Positions 22,271 through 33,349 of a stretch of 64,000 bases of DNA are shown piece by piece. The notes under the pieces were generated by a model, which did no database searches, was not told where the DNA came from, and worked only from the letters and a program-made list of their open reading frames with translations. Where the stretch lies: assembly GCF_015234305.1 (NCBI RefSeq), contig NZ_JADGMI010000003.1, positions 417,872 through 481,871 of the forward strand, given 5' to 3'. Positions within the stretch are counted from its first letter, which is position 1. Every line of letters starts with the position of its first letter. The DNA comes from Superficieibacter sp. 1612_C1 (GTDB lineage: Bacteria > Pseudomonadota > Gammaproteobacteria > Enterobacterales > Enterobacteriaceae). Both the position numbers and the translations under genes were made by a program.

Positions 22271-22311
22271 TCGAACGCGTCAAATTTCCCCTCTTTCGCC
22301 ACGGGTATACT
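22271..22311 (+). promoter_or_regulatory. frd promoter with FNR-like site
   Basis: TCGAACGCGTCAA (22271-22283) matches the half-sites of an FNR box (TTGAT-N4-ATCAA) imperfectly, and corresponds in position to the known FNR site of E. coli frdA. TATACT at 22306-22311 is a good -10, and the following TACCTATAAAGGAGCAGTGG is conserved with E. coli. The site centre lies about 41 bp before the expected start, a class II activator position, which suggests anaerobic induction. Confidence 0.7.
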
Positions 22312-22396
22312 GCTTTACCTATAAAGGAGCAGTGGATACGTTTTTGCTGCCGCCCGTCGGGCGCGCGGCGAAATAACAATAATCTGGAGGAACGTC

Positions 22397-24187
22397 GTGC
22401 ATACTTTTCAAGCCGATATTGCCATTGTAGGCGCGGGCGGTGCGGGATTACGTGCTGCTATCGCCGCAGCACAGGCCAGGCCTGACGCTAAAATCGCACT
22501 GATCTCAAAAGTCTATCCCATGCGTAGCCACACCGTTGCCGCCGAAGGGGGGTCGGCTGCGGTCACACAGGATCATGACAGCTTTGAGTACCATTTCCAC
22601 GACACCGTGGCCGGTGGCGACTGGCTGTGCGAGCAGGATGTGGTGGACTACTTCGTGCATCATTGCCCGACGGAAATGACCCAGCTTGAGCAGTGGGGCT
22701 GCCCGTGGAGTCGTCGGCCTGACGGTAGCGTCAACGTCCGACGCTTTGGCGGCATGAAAATTGAGCGTACCTGGTTTGCCGCCGATAAAACCGGCTTCCA
22801 TATGCTGCATACCCTCTTCCAGACCTCCCTGCAATTCCCCCAAATCCAGCGTTTTGATGAGCATTTCGTCCTCGACATTCTGGTCGACGACGGACAGGCA
22901 CGCGGCCTGGTGGCGATGAACATGATGGAAGGCTCACTGGTACAAATTCGTGCCAACGCCGTGGTGATGGCGACCGGCGGCGCGGGCCGCGTCTACCGCT
23001 ACAACACCAACGGCGGGATCGTGACCGGTGACGGCATGGGCATGGCGCTGGCGCACGGCGTCCCGCTGCGGGATATGGAATTCGTCCAGTATCACCCGAC
23101 CGGCCTGCCGGGTTCCGGGATCTTAATGACCGAAGGTTGCCGTGGCGAAGGGGGTATTCTGGTCAATAAAGACGGCTATCGCTATCTTCAGGATTACGGC
23201 ATGGGGCCGGAAACCCCGCTCGGCGAGCCGAAAAACAAATATATGGAGCTGGGCCCGCGCGACAAAGTCTCCCAGGCGTTCTGGCACGAATGGCGTAAAG
23301 GTAACACTATCGCGACGCCGCGCGGCGACGTGGTCTATCTCGACCTGCGCCACCTCGGCGAGAAGAAAATTCTCGAACGTCTGCCGTTTATCTGCGAACT
23401 GGCAAAAGCCTATGTTGGCGTCGATCCGGTGAAAGACCCGATCCCGGTACGCCCTACCGCGCATTACACCATGGGTGGCATCGAAACCGATCAGCACTGT
23501 GAAACCCGCATTCAGGGCCTGTTTGCCGTCGGTGAATGTTCTTCTGTCGGTCTGCACGGCGCTAACCGCCTCGGCTCCAACTCGCTGGCGGAGCTGGTGG
23601 TGTTTGGCAAACTGGCGGGCGAGCAGGCGATGGCGCGTGCGGCGTCAGTCGGTGCGGCCCGTGATGGTGCGCTTGATGCGCAGGCCGCCGATGTTGAGCA
23701 GCGTCTGAAAAATCTGGTTAATCAGCAAGGTACGGAAAACTGGGCGAAAATTCGCGATGAGATGGGAATGTCGATGGAGGAAGGCTGCGGCATCTATCGC
23801 ACGCCGGAGCTGATGCAGAAAACCGTCGACAAGCTGGCGGAACTTCAGGAGCGCTTTAAACGGGTGCGCATTACAGATACCTCCAGCGTGTTCAATACCG
23901 ACCTGCTCTACACCATTGAGCTGGGGCACGGCCTGAACGTGGCGGAATGTATGGCGCACTCGGCCATTGCCCGTAAAGAGTCGCGCGGGGCGCATCAGCG
24001 TTTGGATGAAGGCTGTACCGAGCGTGATGACGTGAATTTCCTCAAGCATACCCTCGCCTTCCGCGACGCGGACGGCACCACTCGCCTGGACTATAGCGAT
24101 GTGAAGATCACCACTCTGCCGCCGGCAAAACGGGTTTACGGTGCAGAAGCGGAAGCCGCCGAGAAGAAGGAGACCACGCATGGCTGA
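22397..24187 (+). CDS. frdA: FrdA, fumarate reductase flavoprotein subunit
   Basis: The catalytic subunit of menaquinol:fumarate reductase, the terminal enzyme of anaerobic fumarate respiration, on the cytoplasmic face. The FAD-binding [10 protein letters not shown] is N-terminal. The His for covalent FAD attachment is in [11 protein letters not shown] (His45, counting Met). Active-site regions include [14 protein letters not shown] and the HYTMGG loop. The length is 596 residues, slightly shorter than E. coli (602) because of the C-terminal tail. The start is GTG with GGAGG upstream. The end overlaps frdB by 8 nt. Confidence 0.98.
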   Translation: MHTFQADIAIVGAGGAGLRAAIAAAQARPDAKIALISKVYPMRSHTVAAEGGSAAVTQDHDSFEYHFHDTVAGGDWLCEQDVVDYFVHHCPTEMTQLEQWGCPWSRRPDGSVNVRRFGGMKIERTWFAADKTGFHMLHTLFQTSLQFPQIQRFDEHFVLDILVDDGQARGLVAMNMMEGSLVQIRANAVVMATGGAGRVYRYNTNGGIVTGDGMGMALAHGVPLRDMEFVQYHPTGLPGSGILMTEGCRGEGGILVNKDGYRYLQDYGMGPETPLGEPKNKYMELGPRDKVSQAFWHEWRKGNTIATPRGDVVYLDLRHLGEKKILERLPFICELAKAYVGVDPVKDPIPVRPTAHYTMGGIETDQHCETRIQGLFAVGECSSVGLHGANRLGSNSLAELVVFGKLAGEQAMARAASVGAARDGALDAQAADVEQRLKNLVNQQGTENWAKIRDEMGMSMEEGCGIYRTPELMQKTVDKLAELQERFKRVRITDTSSVFNTDLLYTIELGHGLNVAECMAHSAIARKESRGAHQRLDEGCTERDDVNFLKHTLAFRDADGTTRLDYSDVKITTLPPAKRVYGAEAEAAEKKETTHG

Positions 24188-24914
24188 GATGCAAACAATG
24201 AAAGTTGAGGTGGTGCGCTATAACCCGGAAACGGATACTGCGCCCCACAGTGCTTTCTACGACGTGCCTTATGATGAGCAGACCTCATTGCTGGATGCAT
24301 TGGGCTATATCAAAGATAACCTTGCGCCCGACCTGAGCTACCGCTGGTCCTGCCGAATGGCGATCTGCGGCTCCTGCGGCATGATGGTCAACAAGGTGCC
24401 GAAGCTGGCCTGTAAGACCTTTATGCGCGATTACACCCACGGCCTGAAAGTGGAAGCGCTGGGCAACTTCCCCATCGAGCGCGATCTGGTGGTCGATATG
24501 ACGCACTTTATCGAAAGCCTGGAGGCTATCAAGCCCTATATTATCGGCAACCCCCGCACGCCGGATCAGGGTCCCAACAAACAGACCCCGGCGCAGATGG
24601 CGAAGTATCACCAGTTCTCCGGCTGCATCAACTGTGGCCTGTGCTACGCCGCCTGTCCGCAGTTCGGGCTAAATCCGGAGTTCATCGGCCCGGCAGCGAT
24701 TACCCTCGCGCATCGCTATAACGCAGACAGTCGCGATCACGGTAAAAAAGAGCGTATGGCGCAGCTTAACGGCCAGAACGGCGTCTGGACCTGTACGTTT
24801 GTGGGCTATTGTTCGGAAGTCTGCCCGAAACATGTCGATCCGGCTGCCGCCATTCAGCAGGGTAAAGTTGAAAGCTCGAAAGACTTTCTTATCGCCACCC
24901 TGAAACCACGCTAA
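24180..24914 (+). CDS. frdB: FrdB, fumarate reductase iron-sulfur subunit
   Basis: FrdB carries electrons from menaquinol in FrdCD to FrdA through 2Fe-2S, 4Fe-4S and 3Fe-4S clusters. An N-terminal plant-type ferredoxin domain has [12 protein letters not shown] and a distal KLACKTF. The C-terminal ferredoxin region has [12 protein letters not shown] and [13 protein letters not shown] start at the ATG at 24180 ([11 protein letters not shown]), 244 residues as in E. coli, overlapping the end of frdA. frdC follows after 10 nt. Confidence 0.98.
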   Translation: MAEMQTMKVEVVRYNPETDTAPHSAFYDVPYDEQTSLLDALGYIKDNLAPDLSYRWSCRMAICGSCGMMVNKVPKLACKTFMRDYTHGLKVEALGNFPIERDLVVDMTHFIESLEAIKPYIIGNPRTPDQGPNKQTPAQMAKYHQFSGCINCGLCYAACPQFGLNPEFIGPAAITLAHRYNADSRDHGKKERMAQLNGQNGVWTCTFVGYCSEVCPKHVDPAAAIQQGKVESSKDFLIATLKPR

Positions 24915-24924
24915 GGAGTGCACT

Positions 24925-25320
24925 ATGACGACTAAACGCAAAGCCTACGTGCGGCCAATGCCGACGAACTGGTGGAAAAGCCTGCCGTTTTATCGCTTCT
25001 ATATGCTGCGTGAAGGAACGGCGATCATGGCGGTCTGGTTCAGCATTGAGCTGATCTACGGGCTGTTTGCACTGAAGCACGGGCCGGAACACTGGGCCGG
25101 GTTTGTGGGGTTTCTGCAAAATCCAGTCATCATCATTCTTAACGTTATTGCACTTGCAGCAGCCTTGCTTCATACCAAAACCTGGTTTGAGCTGGCACCG
25201 AAAGCCACCAATATCATTGTGAAAGATGAAAAATTAGGGCCAGCGCCGGTGATCGCCGGACTGTGGGTGGTGACGATGATTGTCACTGTCGTTATTTTAG
25301 CCGTTGCCCTGTTCTGGTAA
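24925..25320 (+). CDS. frdC: FrdC, fumarate reductase membrane anchor
   Basis: One of two membrane anchors that bind menaquinol and hold FrdAB at the inner membrane. The 131 residues form three membrane helices (about 22-48, 62-88, 108-130) and start with the family sequence [20 protein letters not shown]. It is preceded by AAGGAG and is followed by frdD after 10 nt in the same operon. Confidence 0.97.
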   Translation: MTTKRKAYVRPMPTNWWKSLPFYRFYMLREGTAIMAVWFSIELIYGLFALKHGPEHWAGFVGFLQNPVIIILNVIALAAALLHTKTWFELAPKATNIIVKDEKLGPAPVIAGLWVVTMIVTVVILAVALFW

Positions 25321-25330
25321 GGAGACTCCG

Positions 25331-25690
25331 ATGATTAATTCCAATCCAAAACGTTCTGACGAACCGGTATTCTGGGGACTCTTTGGCGCGGGCGGTATGT
25401 GGTGTGCCATCGTCGCGCCCGTCATCATACTGTTGGTTGGCTTTCTGCTCCCGCTGGGCCTTTATCCTGACGATGCTCTCGGCTACGACCGGGTGCTGGC
25501 TTTTGCCCACAGCCTGATCGGACGGGCGTTTATCTTTCTGATGATCGCTCTGCCGCTGTGGTGTGGCCTGCATCGTATTCACCATATGATGCACGACCTG
25601 AAAATCCATGTTCCTAACGGCAAGTGGGTCTTTTATGGTCTGGCCGCTATCCTGACCATCGTGACGCTGGTTGGCGTCATTTTTATGTGA
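25331..25690 (+). CDS. frdD: FrdD, fumarate reductase membrane anchor
   Basis: Second membrane anchor of fumarate reductase, 119 residues with three hydrophobic helices. The family motifs [16 protein letters not shown] and [16 protein letters not shown] are present; the His-rich segment lies near the quinone site. The ATG at 25331 gives [10 protein letters not shown] and follows AAGGAGA; an upstream in-frame start would overlap the end of frdC. The operon ends in a hairpin at 25698. Confidence 0.97.
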   Translation: MINSNPKRSDEPVFWGLFGAGGMWCAIVAPVIILLVGFLLPLGLYPDDALGYDRVLAFAHSLIGRAFIFLMIALPLWCGLHRIHHMMHDLKIHVPNGKWVFYGLAAILTIVTLVGVIFM

Positions 25691-25697
25691 TCCGTAT

Positions 25698-25729
25698 GCC
25701 CTCTCATTAAAAATGAGAGGGCAATTTTT
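25698..25729 (+). terminator. frdABCD terminator
   Basis: The arms GCCCTCTCATT and AATGAGAGGGC with a short A loop, followed by AATTTTTATTTT, form a strong intrinsic terminator 8 nt after the frdD stop. In E. coli the equivalent region doubles as the ampC leader; here no ampC follows and blc starts at 25798. Confidence 0.9.
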
Positions 25730-25797
25730 ATTTTCCCGCACAGCAATTTTTCCCGCCTGGTTCTACACTTAGCTTAAAAACCTGCAAGGAAAATACC

Positions 25798-26328
25798 ATG
25801 CGTTTGCTGCCTGTTGTCGCCACTGCTACCGCTGCGTTTTTGCTGGTTGCCTGTAGTTCCCCAACGCCTCCTGCGGGCGTCACCGTCATTACTAATTTCA
25901 ACACCCAGCGCTATCTTGGCACCTGGTATGAAATCGCCCGTTTCGATCACCGTTTTGAACGCGGATTAGAGCGGGTTACGGCGACGTACAGCCTGCGCGA
26001 CGACGGCGGTCTGCGGGTCATTAACCGCGGTTATAATCCGGATCGGGGGATGTGGCAGCAATCGGTAGGGAAAGCCTATTTTACGGGCGATCCGAGCCGG
26101 GCCGCGCTGAAGGTCTCGTTCTTCGGCCCGTTCTACGGCGGCTACAATATTATCGCGCTGGATAAAGAGTACAAACACGCGCTGGTATGCGGGCCGGATC
26201 GCGATTATCTGTGGATCCTCTCCAGGACACCGACCATCTCTAAAGAAATGAAACAGCAGATGCTGGACACCGCGACCCGGCAGGGTTTTGCGGTTGAGAA
26301 GCTAATCTGGGTCGATCAGCCCCATTAA
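25798..26328 (+). CDS. blc: Blc, outer-membrane lipocalin
   Basis: Bacterial lipocalin anchored in the outer membrane, binding lysophospholipids or fatty acids in stress and stationary phase. The lipoprotein signal ends in the lipobox LLVAC with Cys19, followed by Ser-Ser, compatible with Lol export. The lipocalin signature [16 protein letters not shown] lies at about residues 40-56. The length is 176 residues (E. coli 177). The stop overlaps by 4 nt the stop of convergent gdx. A good AAGGAA site precedes the ATG. Confidence 0.96.
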   Translation: MRLLPVVATATAAFLLVACSSPTPPAGVTVITNFNTQRYLGTWYEIARFDHRFERGLERVTATYSLRDDGGLRVINRGYNPDRGMWQQSVGKAYFTGDPSRAALKVSFFGPFYGGYNIIALDKEYKHALVCGPDRDYLWILSRTPTISKEMKQQMLDTATRQGFAVEKLIWVDQPH

Positions 26329-26642
26329 GGCGTGCTGAGTTTCAGACCAATAATCCCGGCGACAATCAGCGCAAGGCTTAAGATACGCGCCGGGTTTGCT
26401 GACTCACCAAACAGTACGATACCGGTGATGGCCGCGCCGACGGCGCCGATCCCCGTCCACACCGCATAAGCGGTACCGACCGGAAGCGTTTTCATGGCCC
26501 ATGCCAGAAGCGCAAAACTGAAAAACATGGCAACAAGGGTAATTACGCTCGGCATAAGGCGGCTGAAACCATGGGTATATTTCAGCCCAATCGCCCAAAC
26601 CACTTCAAGAAGACCAGCAATAACAAGAATTAACCAGGACAT
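26325..26642 (-). CDS. gdx: Gdx (SugE), guanidinium exporter of the SMR family
   Basis: Small multidrug-resistance family antiporter that exports guanidinium in exchange for protons. The 105 residues form four membrane helices. The essential Glu13 is in [13 protein letters not shown], and the family motif [14 protein letters not shown] lies at about 55-68. The gene is preceded by a guanidine-II riboswitch with its second hairpin just upstream of the ribosome-binding site (CTGGAGCCAAT). It is convergent with blc, overlapping by 4 nt. Confidence 0.96.
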   Translation of the reverse strand: MSWLILVIAGLLEVVWAIGLKYTHGFSRLMPSVITLVAMFFSFALLAWAMKTLPVGTAYAVWTGIGAVGAAITGIVLFGESANPARILSLALIVAGIIGLKLSTP

Positions 26643-26654
26643 ATTGGCTCCAGT

Positions 26655-26700
26655 TCGGGGCCGTCCCCATTGTTGAAAGCGCTGACGGGTCGTCCCGCCA
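26655..26700 (-). promoter_or_regulatory. Guanidine-II (mini-ykkC) riboswitch
   Basis: On the minus strand, two small hairpins each carry an ACGR tetraloop: GGG-ACGA-CCC (26687-26696) and GGGG-ACGG-CCCC (26657-26668). They are separated by about 18 nt, with the second next to the gdx Shine-Dalgarno. This is the hallmark of the mini-ykkC motif, where guanidinium joins the two loops and frees the ribosome-binding site. The linked gene, a guanidinium exporter, fits exactly. Confidence 0.92.
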
Positions 26701-26898
26701 GGCTGTTTGAAGAGGTTATTTTACCTGCCCGGAATAAAAACTCAATAATTTAACTTAAGTGTTATTCGGCGCGTTATTGTCAGAAATACGTCTATTTCGC
26801 AGCGTAAATCCCACCTTTATCTTTTTTACTCTTTATTATGATGACGTCATTGCCGTTGCGATACTCAGGTGTCGTGCTCTTTTAATTATGAAACCCCT

Positions 26899-27504
26899 AT
26901 GTATAAAATTCTGATCATTGACCGCTGCCAGTTTAGCCGCCACGGGCTTGAGAAATGGCTGACCCAGGGACATACGTTTACCTCGCCAGTTATGGTGACC
27001 AGTCTGAATAGTCTTCTTTTAGCAAGAGAGCATATCGAACACTGGCAGCCCAGTGTTGTTATCGCAGATTTAAGCGGTTTTCAGGACGATCCTTCGCAGA
27101 CCCAGTTGATTACCTCAATCTTCGCCGCCTGCGGAGAGCGTAGTCAGGTGATCTTGCTCCAGTACCGGCCCACACGGAATTATACCCATCACGCGGCAGT
27201 GCTGGTAACGCTGTCGAAGAAAACCCAGTTGCAGCACATTACCAATATGATTGGGTCGGCATTAAGCTCGCGGCCGTGGCTGAACTACACCCATACCATC
27301 AGTCCGTTATTAACGCGTCAGGAAGAGAAGGTGTTGTCGCTATGGCTGGAAGGCGTCAGCAATCCGCTTATTGCCGGAATGCTCAGTATTAGTGGGAAAA
27401 CGGTATATACCTATAAACGGAATATTCGTCTTAAGCTGCGGATGGATAATCGATTTTCACCTTTCTTATCGCCTGGCGAAAGAATAATTGAAAGCACGTC
27501 ATAA
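26899..27504 (+). CDS. ecnR: EcnR-like LuxR-type regulator
   Basis: A 201-residue regulator with an N-terminal receiver-like region (about 1-120: MYKILIIDRCQFSRHGLEKW) and a C-terminal LuxR helix-turn-helix (about 137-190: LTRQEEKVLSLWLEGVSNPL). The receiver lacks a clear phospho-acceptor pattern (DLSGF where an Asp pocket would be), so it may act without phosphorylation. It occupies the place of ecnR next to entericidin ecnB, as I recall for Salmonella and Citrobacter. A GTG at 26869 would give 211 residues; I prefer the ATG at 26899 because the family begins MYKILIID. No strong ribosome-binding site is visible for either. Confidence 0.8.
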   Translation: MYKILIIDRCQFSRHGLEKWLTQGHTFTSPVMVTSLNSLLLAREHIEHWQPSVVIADLSGFQDDPSQTQLITSIFAACGERSQVILLQYRPTRNYTHHAAVLVTLSKKTQLQHITNMIGSALSSRPWLNYTHTISPLLTRQEEKVLSLWLEGVSNPLIAGMLSISGKTVYTYKRNIRLKLRMDNRFSPFLSPGERIIESTS

Positions 27505-27529
27505 CGGTACGACTAAAAAGCCGTACCGT
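27504..27529. terminator. Hairpin between ecnR and ecnB
   Basis: ACGGTAC and GTACCGT are separated by a loop that includes AAAAAG. The hairpin lies between the convergent ecnR stop (27504) and ecnB stop (27554). The downstream T-run on the plus strand (GCGTTTTATCGC) is short. Confidence 0.5.
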
Positions 27530-27553
27530 ATGGCGTTTTATCGCTGAATAACC

Positions 27554-27700
27554 TTACTGCTGAGCTTTGGTTGCTGCGCCAGAGATTGCGCTGCCACCGT
27601 CAGAAATATCTTCGCCTACCCCACGGGTGGTGTTACAGGCGGTTAATACTGAAGAAAGCACCAGCACTGAAAAGATCGCAGCAATTGTTTTCTTAAACAT
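27554..27700 (-). CDS. ecnB: EcnB, entericidin B lipoprotein
   Basis: A 48-residue lipoprotein beginning [18 protein letters not shown] with lipobox LTAC (Cys22), then [14 protein letters not shown] and ending ATKAQQ. It is nearly identical to E. coli EcnB, the bacteriolytic 'toxin' lipoprotein of the entericidin locus, expressed in stationary phase. AAGGAAG precedes the ATG. The antidote gene ecnA, which in E. coli lies between ecnB and efp, is not present in 27701-27922; I checked the minus strand for a second short lipobox frame and saw none. Confidence 0.95.
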   Translation of the reverse strand: MFKKTIAAIFSVLVLSSVLTACNTTRGVGEDISDGGSAISGAATKAQQ

Positions 27701-27922
27701 AGTTTCTTCCTTTATTCACCAGTGTTATTTGTGTATAGCAACTTAAGCATAGACAAAATCCTGAGAAATGGCGGCCAGAAAGAAATTTTTAAGAGTCTTT
27801 GAAGAAGCGAAGCGACAGACAGGCAAAAGAGGCGGGTAAACAAGCTGACGCAGCATGATGCCGCGCCAGAACTATGCCTGCTTACGTCAAAAATCCTCCG
27901 ACGCCCGCAGGCACAACGCGCA

Positions 27923-28489
27923 TTATTTTACGCGGGAGACGTATTCACCAGAGCGGGTATCCACTTTGATCACTTCGCCCGTCTGGACGAACAGCGGCAC
28001 TTTCACCACGGCACCGGTAGACAGTTTAGCGGGTTTACCGCCAGTACCGGCGGTGTCGCCTTTCAGACCCGGATCGGTTTCAACGATTTCCAGTTCAACG
28101 AAATTCGGCGGGGTTACAGAGATCGGCTGGCCGTTCCACAGGGTCACGATGCATTCAGCCTGGTCCAGCAGCCATTTTTCGCTGTCGCCAATAGCTTTTG
28201 CGTCAGCAGAAAGCTGTTCGAAGGTTTCGTTATTCATGAAGTGCCAGAACTCACCGTCGTTGTACAGGTAAGTCAGGTTCATATCGATAACGTCAGCGCC
28301 TTCAGCAGAATCGGTAGACTTGAAAGTTTTCTCTACGCGGGTACCGGTCAGCAGACGACGCATCTTAACGCGTGCGAACGCCTGACCTTTACCTGGTTTA
28401 ACGAATTCGCTGGCTTCGACCGCATAAGGTTCGCCGTCCAACATGATTTTAAGACCAGCACGAAAATCGTTGCTATAGTAAGTCGCCAT
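27923..28489 (-). CDS. efp: Efp, elongation factor P
   Basis: EF-P rescues ribosomes stalled at polyproline motifs. The KOW-like N-terminal domain has [10 protein letters not shown] with K34, the residue beta-lysylated by EpmA/EpmB. Two OB domains follow, ending in [18 protein letters not shown]. The length is 188 residues, as in E. coli. The start is the ATG at 28489 with AGAGGGCCTT just before; the open frame runs on upstream into epmB regulatory DNA. It is divergent from epmB. Confidence 0.98.
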   Translation of the reverse strand: MATYYSNDFRAGLKIMLDGEPYAVEASEFVKPGKGQAFARVKMRRLLTGTRVEKTFKSTDSAEGADVIDMNLTYLYNDGEFWHFMNNETFEQLSADAKAIGDSEKWLLDQAECIVTLWNGQPISVTPPNFVELEIVETDPGLKGDTAGTGGKPAKLSTGAVVKVPLFVQTGEVIKVDTRSGEYVSRVK

Positions 28490-28529
28490 AAGGCCCTCTG
28501 AAATTGTTAAATGGTAGCTAAGCCACAAA

Positions 28530-29558
28530 ATGGCGCATATTGTAACCCTAAATACCCCGTCCCGAGAAGATTGGTTAACGCAACTTGCCGATGTTATTAC
28601 CAATCCCGATGAACTTCTGCGTCTTCTGAATATAGACGCTGATGATGCCCTGCTCGCAGGAATCGAGGCGAAACGCCTGTTTGCCCTGCGCGTGCCCCGC
28701 GCGTTTGCGGCGCGTATGCAGAAAGGCGCCCCGCACGATCCGTTGCTGCGTCAAGTACTTACCTCGCAGGACGAGTTTATCGTCACGCCTGGTTTTAGCG
28801 CCGATCCGCTGGATGAGCAGCATAGCGTCGTGCCCGGATTGCTGCACAAGTACCAGAATCGCGCGCTGCTGCTGGTAAAAGGTGGCTGTGCGGTTAATTG
28901 TCGCTACTGCTTCCGTCGCCACTTCCCTTATGCCGATAATCAGGGGAACAAGCGCAACTGGCAAACCGCGCTGGACTACATTGCCGCGCATCCTGAGCTG
29001 GACGAGATTATTTTCTCCGGCGGCGATCCGCTGATGGCGAAAGATCACGAGCTGGACTGGCTGCTTGCTGCCCTCGAGGCCATCCCGCACATTAAACGTC
29101 TGCGCATCCACAGCCGTTTGCCCATTGTGATCCCTGCTCGCATCACCGATACCCTGGCAGCACGTTTTGCCCGTTCATCGTTGCAAATCCTGCTGGTTAA
29201 CCATATTAATCATGCTAACGAGATTGACGCGGATTTTCACACGGCAATGGCGACGCTGCGTCAGGCAGGCGTCACGCTGCTGAATCAGAGCGTCCTGCTG
29301 CGCGATGTCAACGACAATGCGAAGACCCTCGCCGCGTTAAGCAATGCGCTGTTTGATGCTGGCGTGATGCCCTACTATCTTCACGTGCTGGATAAAGTTC
29401 AGGGCGCGGCGCATTTTCTGGTAAGCGACGAGGAAGCACGAACGATCATGCGTGAGCTGCTGACGCTGGTTTCCGGTTATATGGTACCGAAACTGGCGCG
29501 TGAAATTGGCGGCGAGCCCAGCAAAACGCCAATTGATTTACATTTGCGACAGAAATAA
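28530..29558 (+). CDS. epmB: EpmB, EF-P lysine 2,3-aminomutase
   Basis: A radical SAM enzyme that isomerises (S)-alpha-lysine to (R)-beta-lysine for EF-P modification. The cluster motif is C120-x3-C124-x2-C127 in [11 protein letters not shown]. Lys/PLP-binding elements follow in the C-terminal half (the [14 protein letters not shown] region and [17 protein letters not shown]). The length of 342 equals E. coli. The start (ATG at 28530) is 40 nt from the divergent efp start, so the two promoters must overlap. Confidence 0.97.
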   Translation: MAHIVTLNTPSREDWLTQLADVITNPDELLRLLNIDADDALLAGIEAKRLFALRVPRAFAARMQKGAPHDPLLRQVLTSQDEFIVTPGFSADPLDEQHSVVPGLLHKYQNRALLLVKGGCAVNCRYCFRRHFPYADNQGNKRNWQTALDYIAAHPELDEIIFSGGDPLMAKDHELDWLLAALEAIPHIKRLRIHSRLPIVIPARITDTLAARFARSSLQILLVNHINHANEIDADFHTAMATLRQAGVTLLNQSVLLRDVNDNAKTLAALSNALFDAGVMPYYLHVLDKVQGAAHFLVSDEEARTIMRELLTLVSGYMVPKLAREIGGEPSKTPIDLHLRQK

Positions 29559-29745
29559 ATCTTCTTTATTTAATTATATAACCAATGTATTCAGGCTGAC
29601 TATCGGGTCAGTCTGAGCACAATTGGTCATTGTATTCTTGTCTCAGTGCTTTAAAATAACACCCCATAATACTGACCTTAAATATATAATTTAATTATTA
29701 ATAACTTTTAACTATTTTCTATATAAATGGTTAGGGAGAACCGCA

Positions 29746-30606
29746 ATGGCGATAAATATTAAAGGAATGAATACCGGAGTTATCCGTCAGGGTGATACCT
29801 TTGTGGCGCTGGCGTTTAAAATTAAACAGCCAAGAAATAAAGAAACCACGCTCTTTCTTCCCGCTCTGGTGCTCAGAGATCTGCTTATCGCGCTGGAACA
29901 TCGCCTCTGGCAGCACAGCCAGATGCCAGAAGAACAGCGGCTGACAATGGCTAAAGCCCGTGATGCCGTTATCAAAAAGATGCATGCCAGTATTCCGACG
30001 CTCACCGTAGAGGAGCTGCGCGATGCTGATGTTTCGCAGCGCGTGGACAACCTGGAGCTTTGCGACAATAAAGGCGAAAATTTACTTTTCAAATTGAGCC
30101 TGCACGGCGGCGATATACTGGACGTCGAAATTAACGAGCTGCAAATTACCTTAATCGTGCAGGCAATTATTCATGCAATAAATAATGCAAAAATGCGCGA
30201 GCTGTCGCTGCGTCTGTCCTCTCTGCTCGACTTCCTGCCGTTATATGATGTCGACTGCCTGGAGAATGGGAGTCTGGAATATGACACCTATCAGCAGCCT
30301 GAATGGAAATTACAGCTTTTCAATCACTACCTGGCAATGATTTATCAGTATACCGATGAAGAAGGTAAACAACAGCAGTGCGGCACGGTAGTCAAAACGC
30401 GCAGTAAATCAGAAACTAAACAGGCCGAAGCCATCTCACGTCGCCTGTTGGCTTACAGCCGCCGTCTGAGCAAGCTGAAAGACAAACCCTGCCAGGTATT
30501 CGTCAGAACCATCACGACGAATAACGCGCATCCGCTCTCACAAGAGCAGTGTATGCGCGCGCTGTATCAGCTACGCATGAGCATTAAGCAGAAAGTCTCC
30601 GCCTGA
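29746..30606 (+). CDS. yjeJ: YjeJ, uncharacterised protein
   Basis: A 286-residue cytoplasmic protein (E. coli YjeJ is 289) of unknown function, beginning MAINIKGMNTGVIRQGDTF. It is Leu-rich, charged and predicted alpha/beta, with no membrane segment. The C-terminus is basic (KTRSKSETKQAEAISRRLL). It lies between epmB and yjeI. The 187-bp upstream gap (29559-29745) is AT-rich and likely holds its promoter; GGGAGAACCGC gives the ribosome-binding site. Presence of this gene favours E. coli/Citrobacter over Salmonella. Confidence 0.85.
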   Translation: MAINIKGMNTGVIRQGDTFVALAFKIKQPRNKETTLFLPALVLRDLLIALEHRLWQHSQMPEEQRLTMAKARDAVIKKMHASIPTLTVEELRDADVSQRVDNLELCDNKGENLLFKLSLHGGDILDVEINELQITLIVQAIIHAINNAKMRELSLRLSSLLDFLPLYDVDCLENGSLEYDTYQQPEWKLQLFNHYLAMIYQYTDEEGKQQQCGTVVKTRSKSETKQAEAISRRLLAYSRRLSKLKDKPCQVFVRTITTNNAHPLSQEQCMRALYQLRMSIKQKVSA

Positions 30607-30615
30607 TACCGTAAC

Positions 30616-30637
30616 ATGCCCCCACTCGTGGGGGCAT
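30616..30637. terminator. Bidirectional hairpin between yjeJ and yjeI
   Basis: A perfect 9-bp stem, ATGCCCCCA / TGGGGGCAT, with loop CTCG lies between convergent stops (30606 and 30651). It lacks a long U-tract on either side. Confidence 0.7.
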
Positions 30638-30650
30638 AGCATAACGGCAA

Positions 30651-31004
30651 TCAGTGCGGGCACTTATAGACCTGGCCCTGCATTTCGCTGGCGGTCGGTA
30701 CAAAGCTCGACAACATTCCCTGCGTTGGGCTGCTCACCCCATAAATCACGTTGCCGCCCATCTGTGCCGCTTCATTACGCAGTGCGTTTGCCGCGCCGCG
30801 CATTGAACCGCCCTCTTCGCCGTGCTGACCAGACAGCCAGTTACTTTGTTTGCCCGTCGCGGTACCAACCAGCTGGCACTCCGCACCCGGCTTATCTTCA
30901 ACAAAGCGAACGTTCTGCCCACCGGCGGTCAGATCGTTGCTGGCGCTACAACCTGCCAGCAGTAACGCTACACCCACGATCCCTGCTGAGACTTTTACGC
31001 GCAT
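30651..31004 (-). CDS. yjeI: YjeI, DUF4156 lipoprotein
   Basis: A 117-residue lipoprotein with signal MRVKVSAGIVGVALLLAGC (Cys19). It has a compact C-terminal domain of the DUF4156 type, including the conserved segments GAECQLVGTATGKQSNW and GGNVIYGVSSP. The function is unknown. I start at the ATG at 31004, as in E. coli; an ATG six codons upstream would add a polar extension before the signal peptide. It follows groL on the same strand behind a terminator. Confidence 0.93.
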   Translation of the reverse strand: MRVKVSAGIVGVALLLAGCSASNDLTAGGQNVRFVEDKPGAECQLVGTATGKQSNWLSGQHGEEGGSMRGAANALRNEAAQMGGNVIYGVSSPTQGMLSSFVPTASEMQGQVYKCPH

Positions 31005-31080
31005 GTTATTCCTCGTTATCAATTAGCGGGACAAACCTGTCCGTGTGTAAATGTTATACTAAAAAGATGACCAAAAGAAA

Positions 31081-31108
31081 AACCCCCGGACATTTCTGGC
31101 CGGGGGTT
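31081..31108 (-). terminator. groSL terminator
   Basis: On the minus strand AACCCCCGG and CCGGGGGTT flank a short loop and are followed by TTTTCTTTT. It lies 28 nt after the groL stop: a strong intrinsic terminator of the chaperonin operon. Confidence 0.92.
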
Positions 31109-31135
31109 TATTCATTTCTGCGAGGTGCAGGGCAA

Positions 31136-32794
<1,659 letters not shown>

Positions 32795-32825
32795 TTAAAT
32801 TCGTATGTTCAGTGTCGTTCGCGAA

Positions 32826-33248
<423 letters not shown>

Positions 33249-33349
33249 TTATTCCCGGCGATTAATCGCTTCGTATTGCGACGCCGGGGCGCGCCAGACG
33301 GAGTGTGATACCATCAGTCACGCGTAAATTGTTAATTGAGAACAGGTTG

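Noticed and set aside
27701..27922. ecnA
   Set aside because: I looked for a second short lipoprotein frame on the minus strand and found none.
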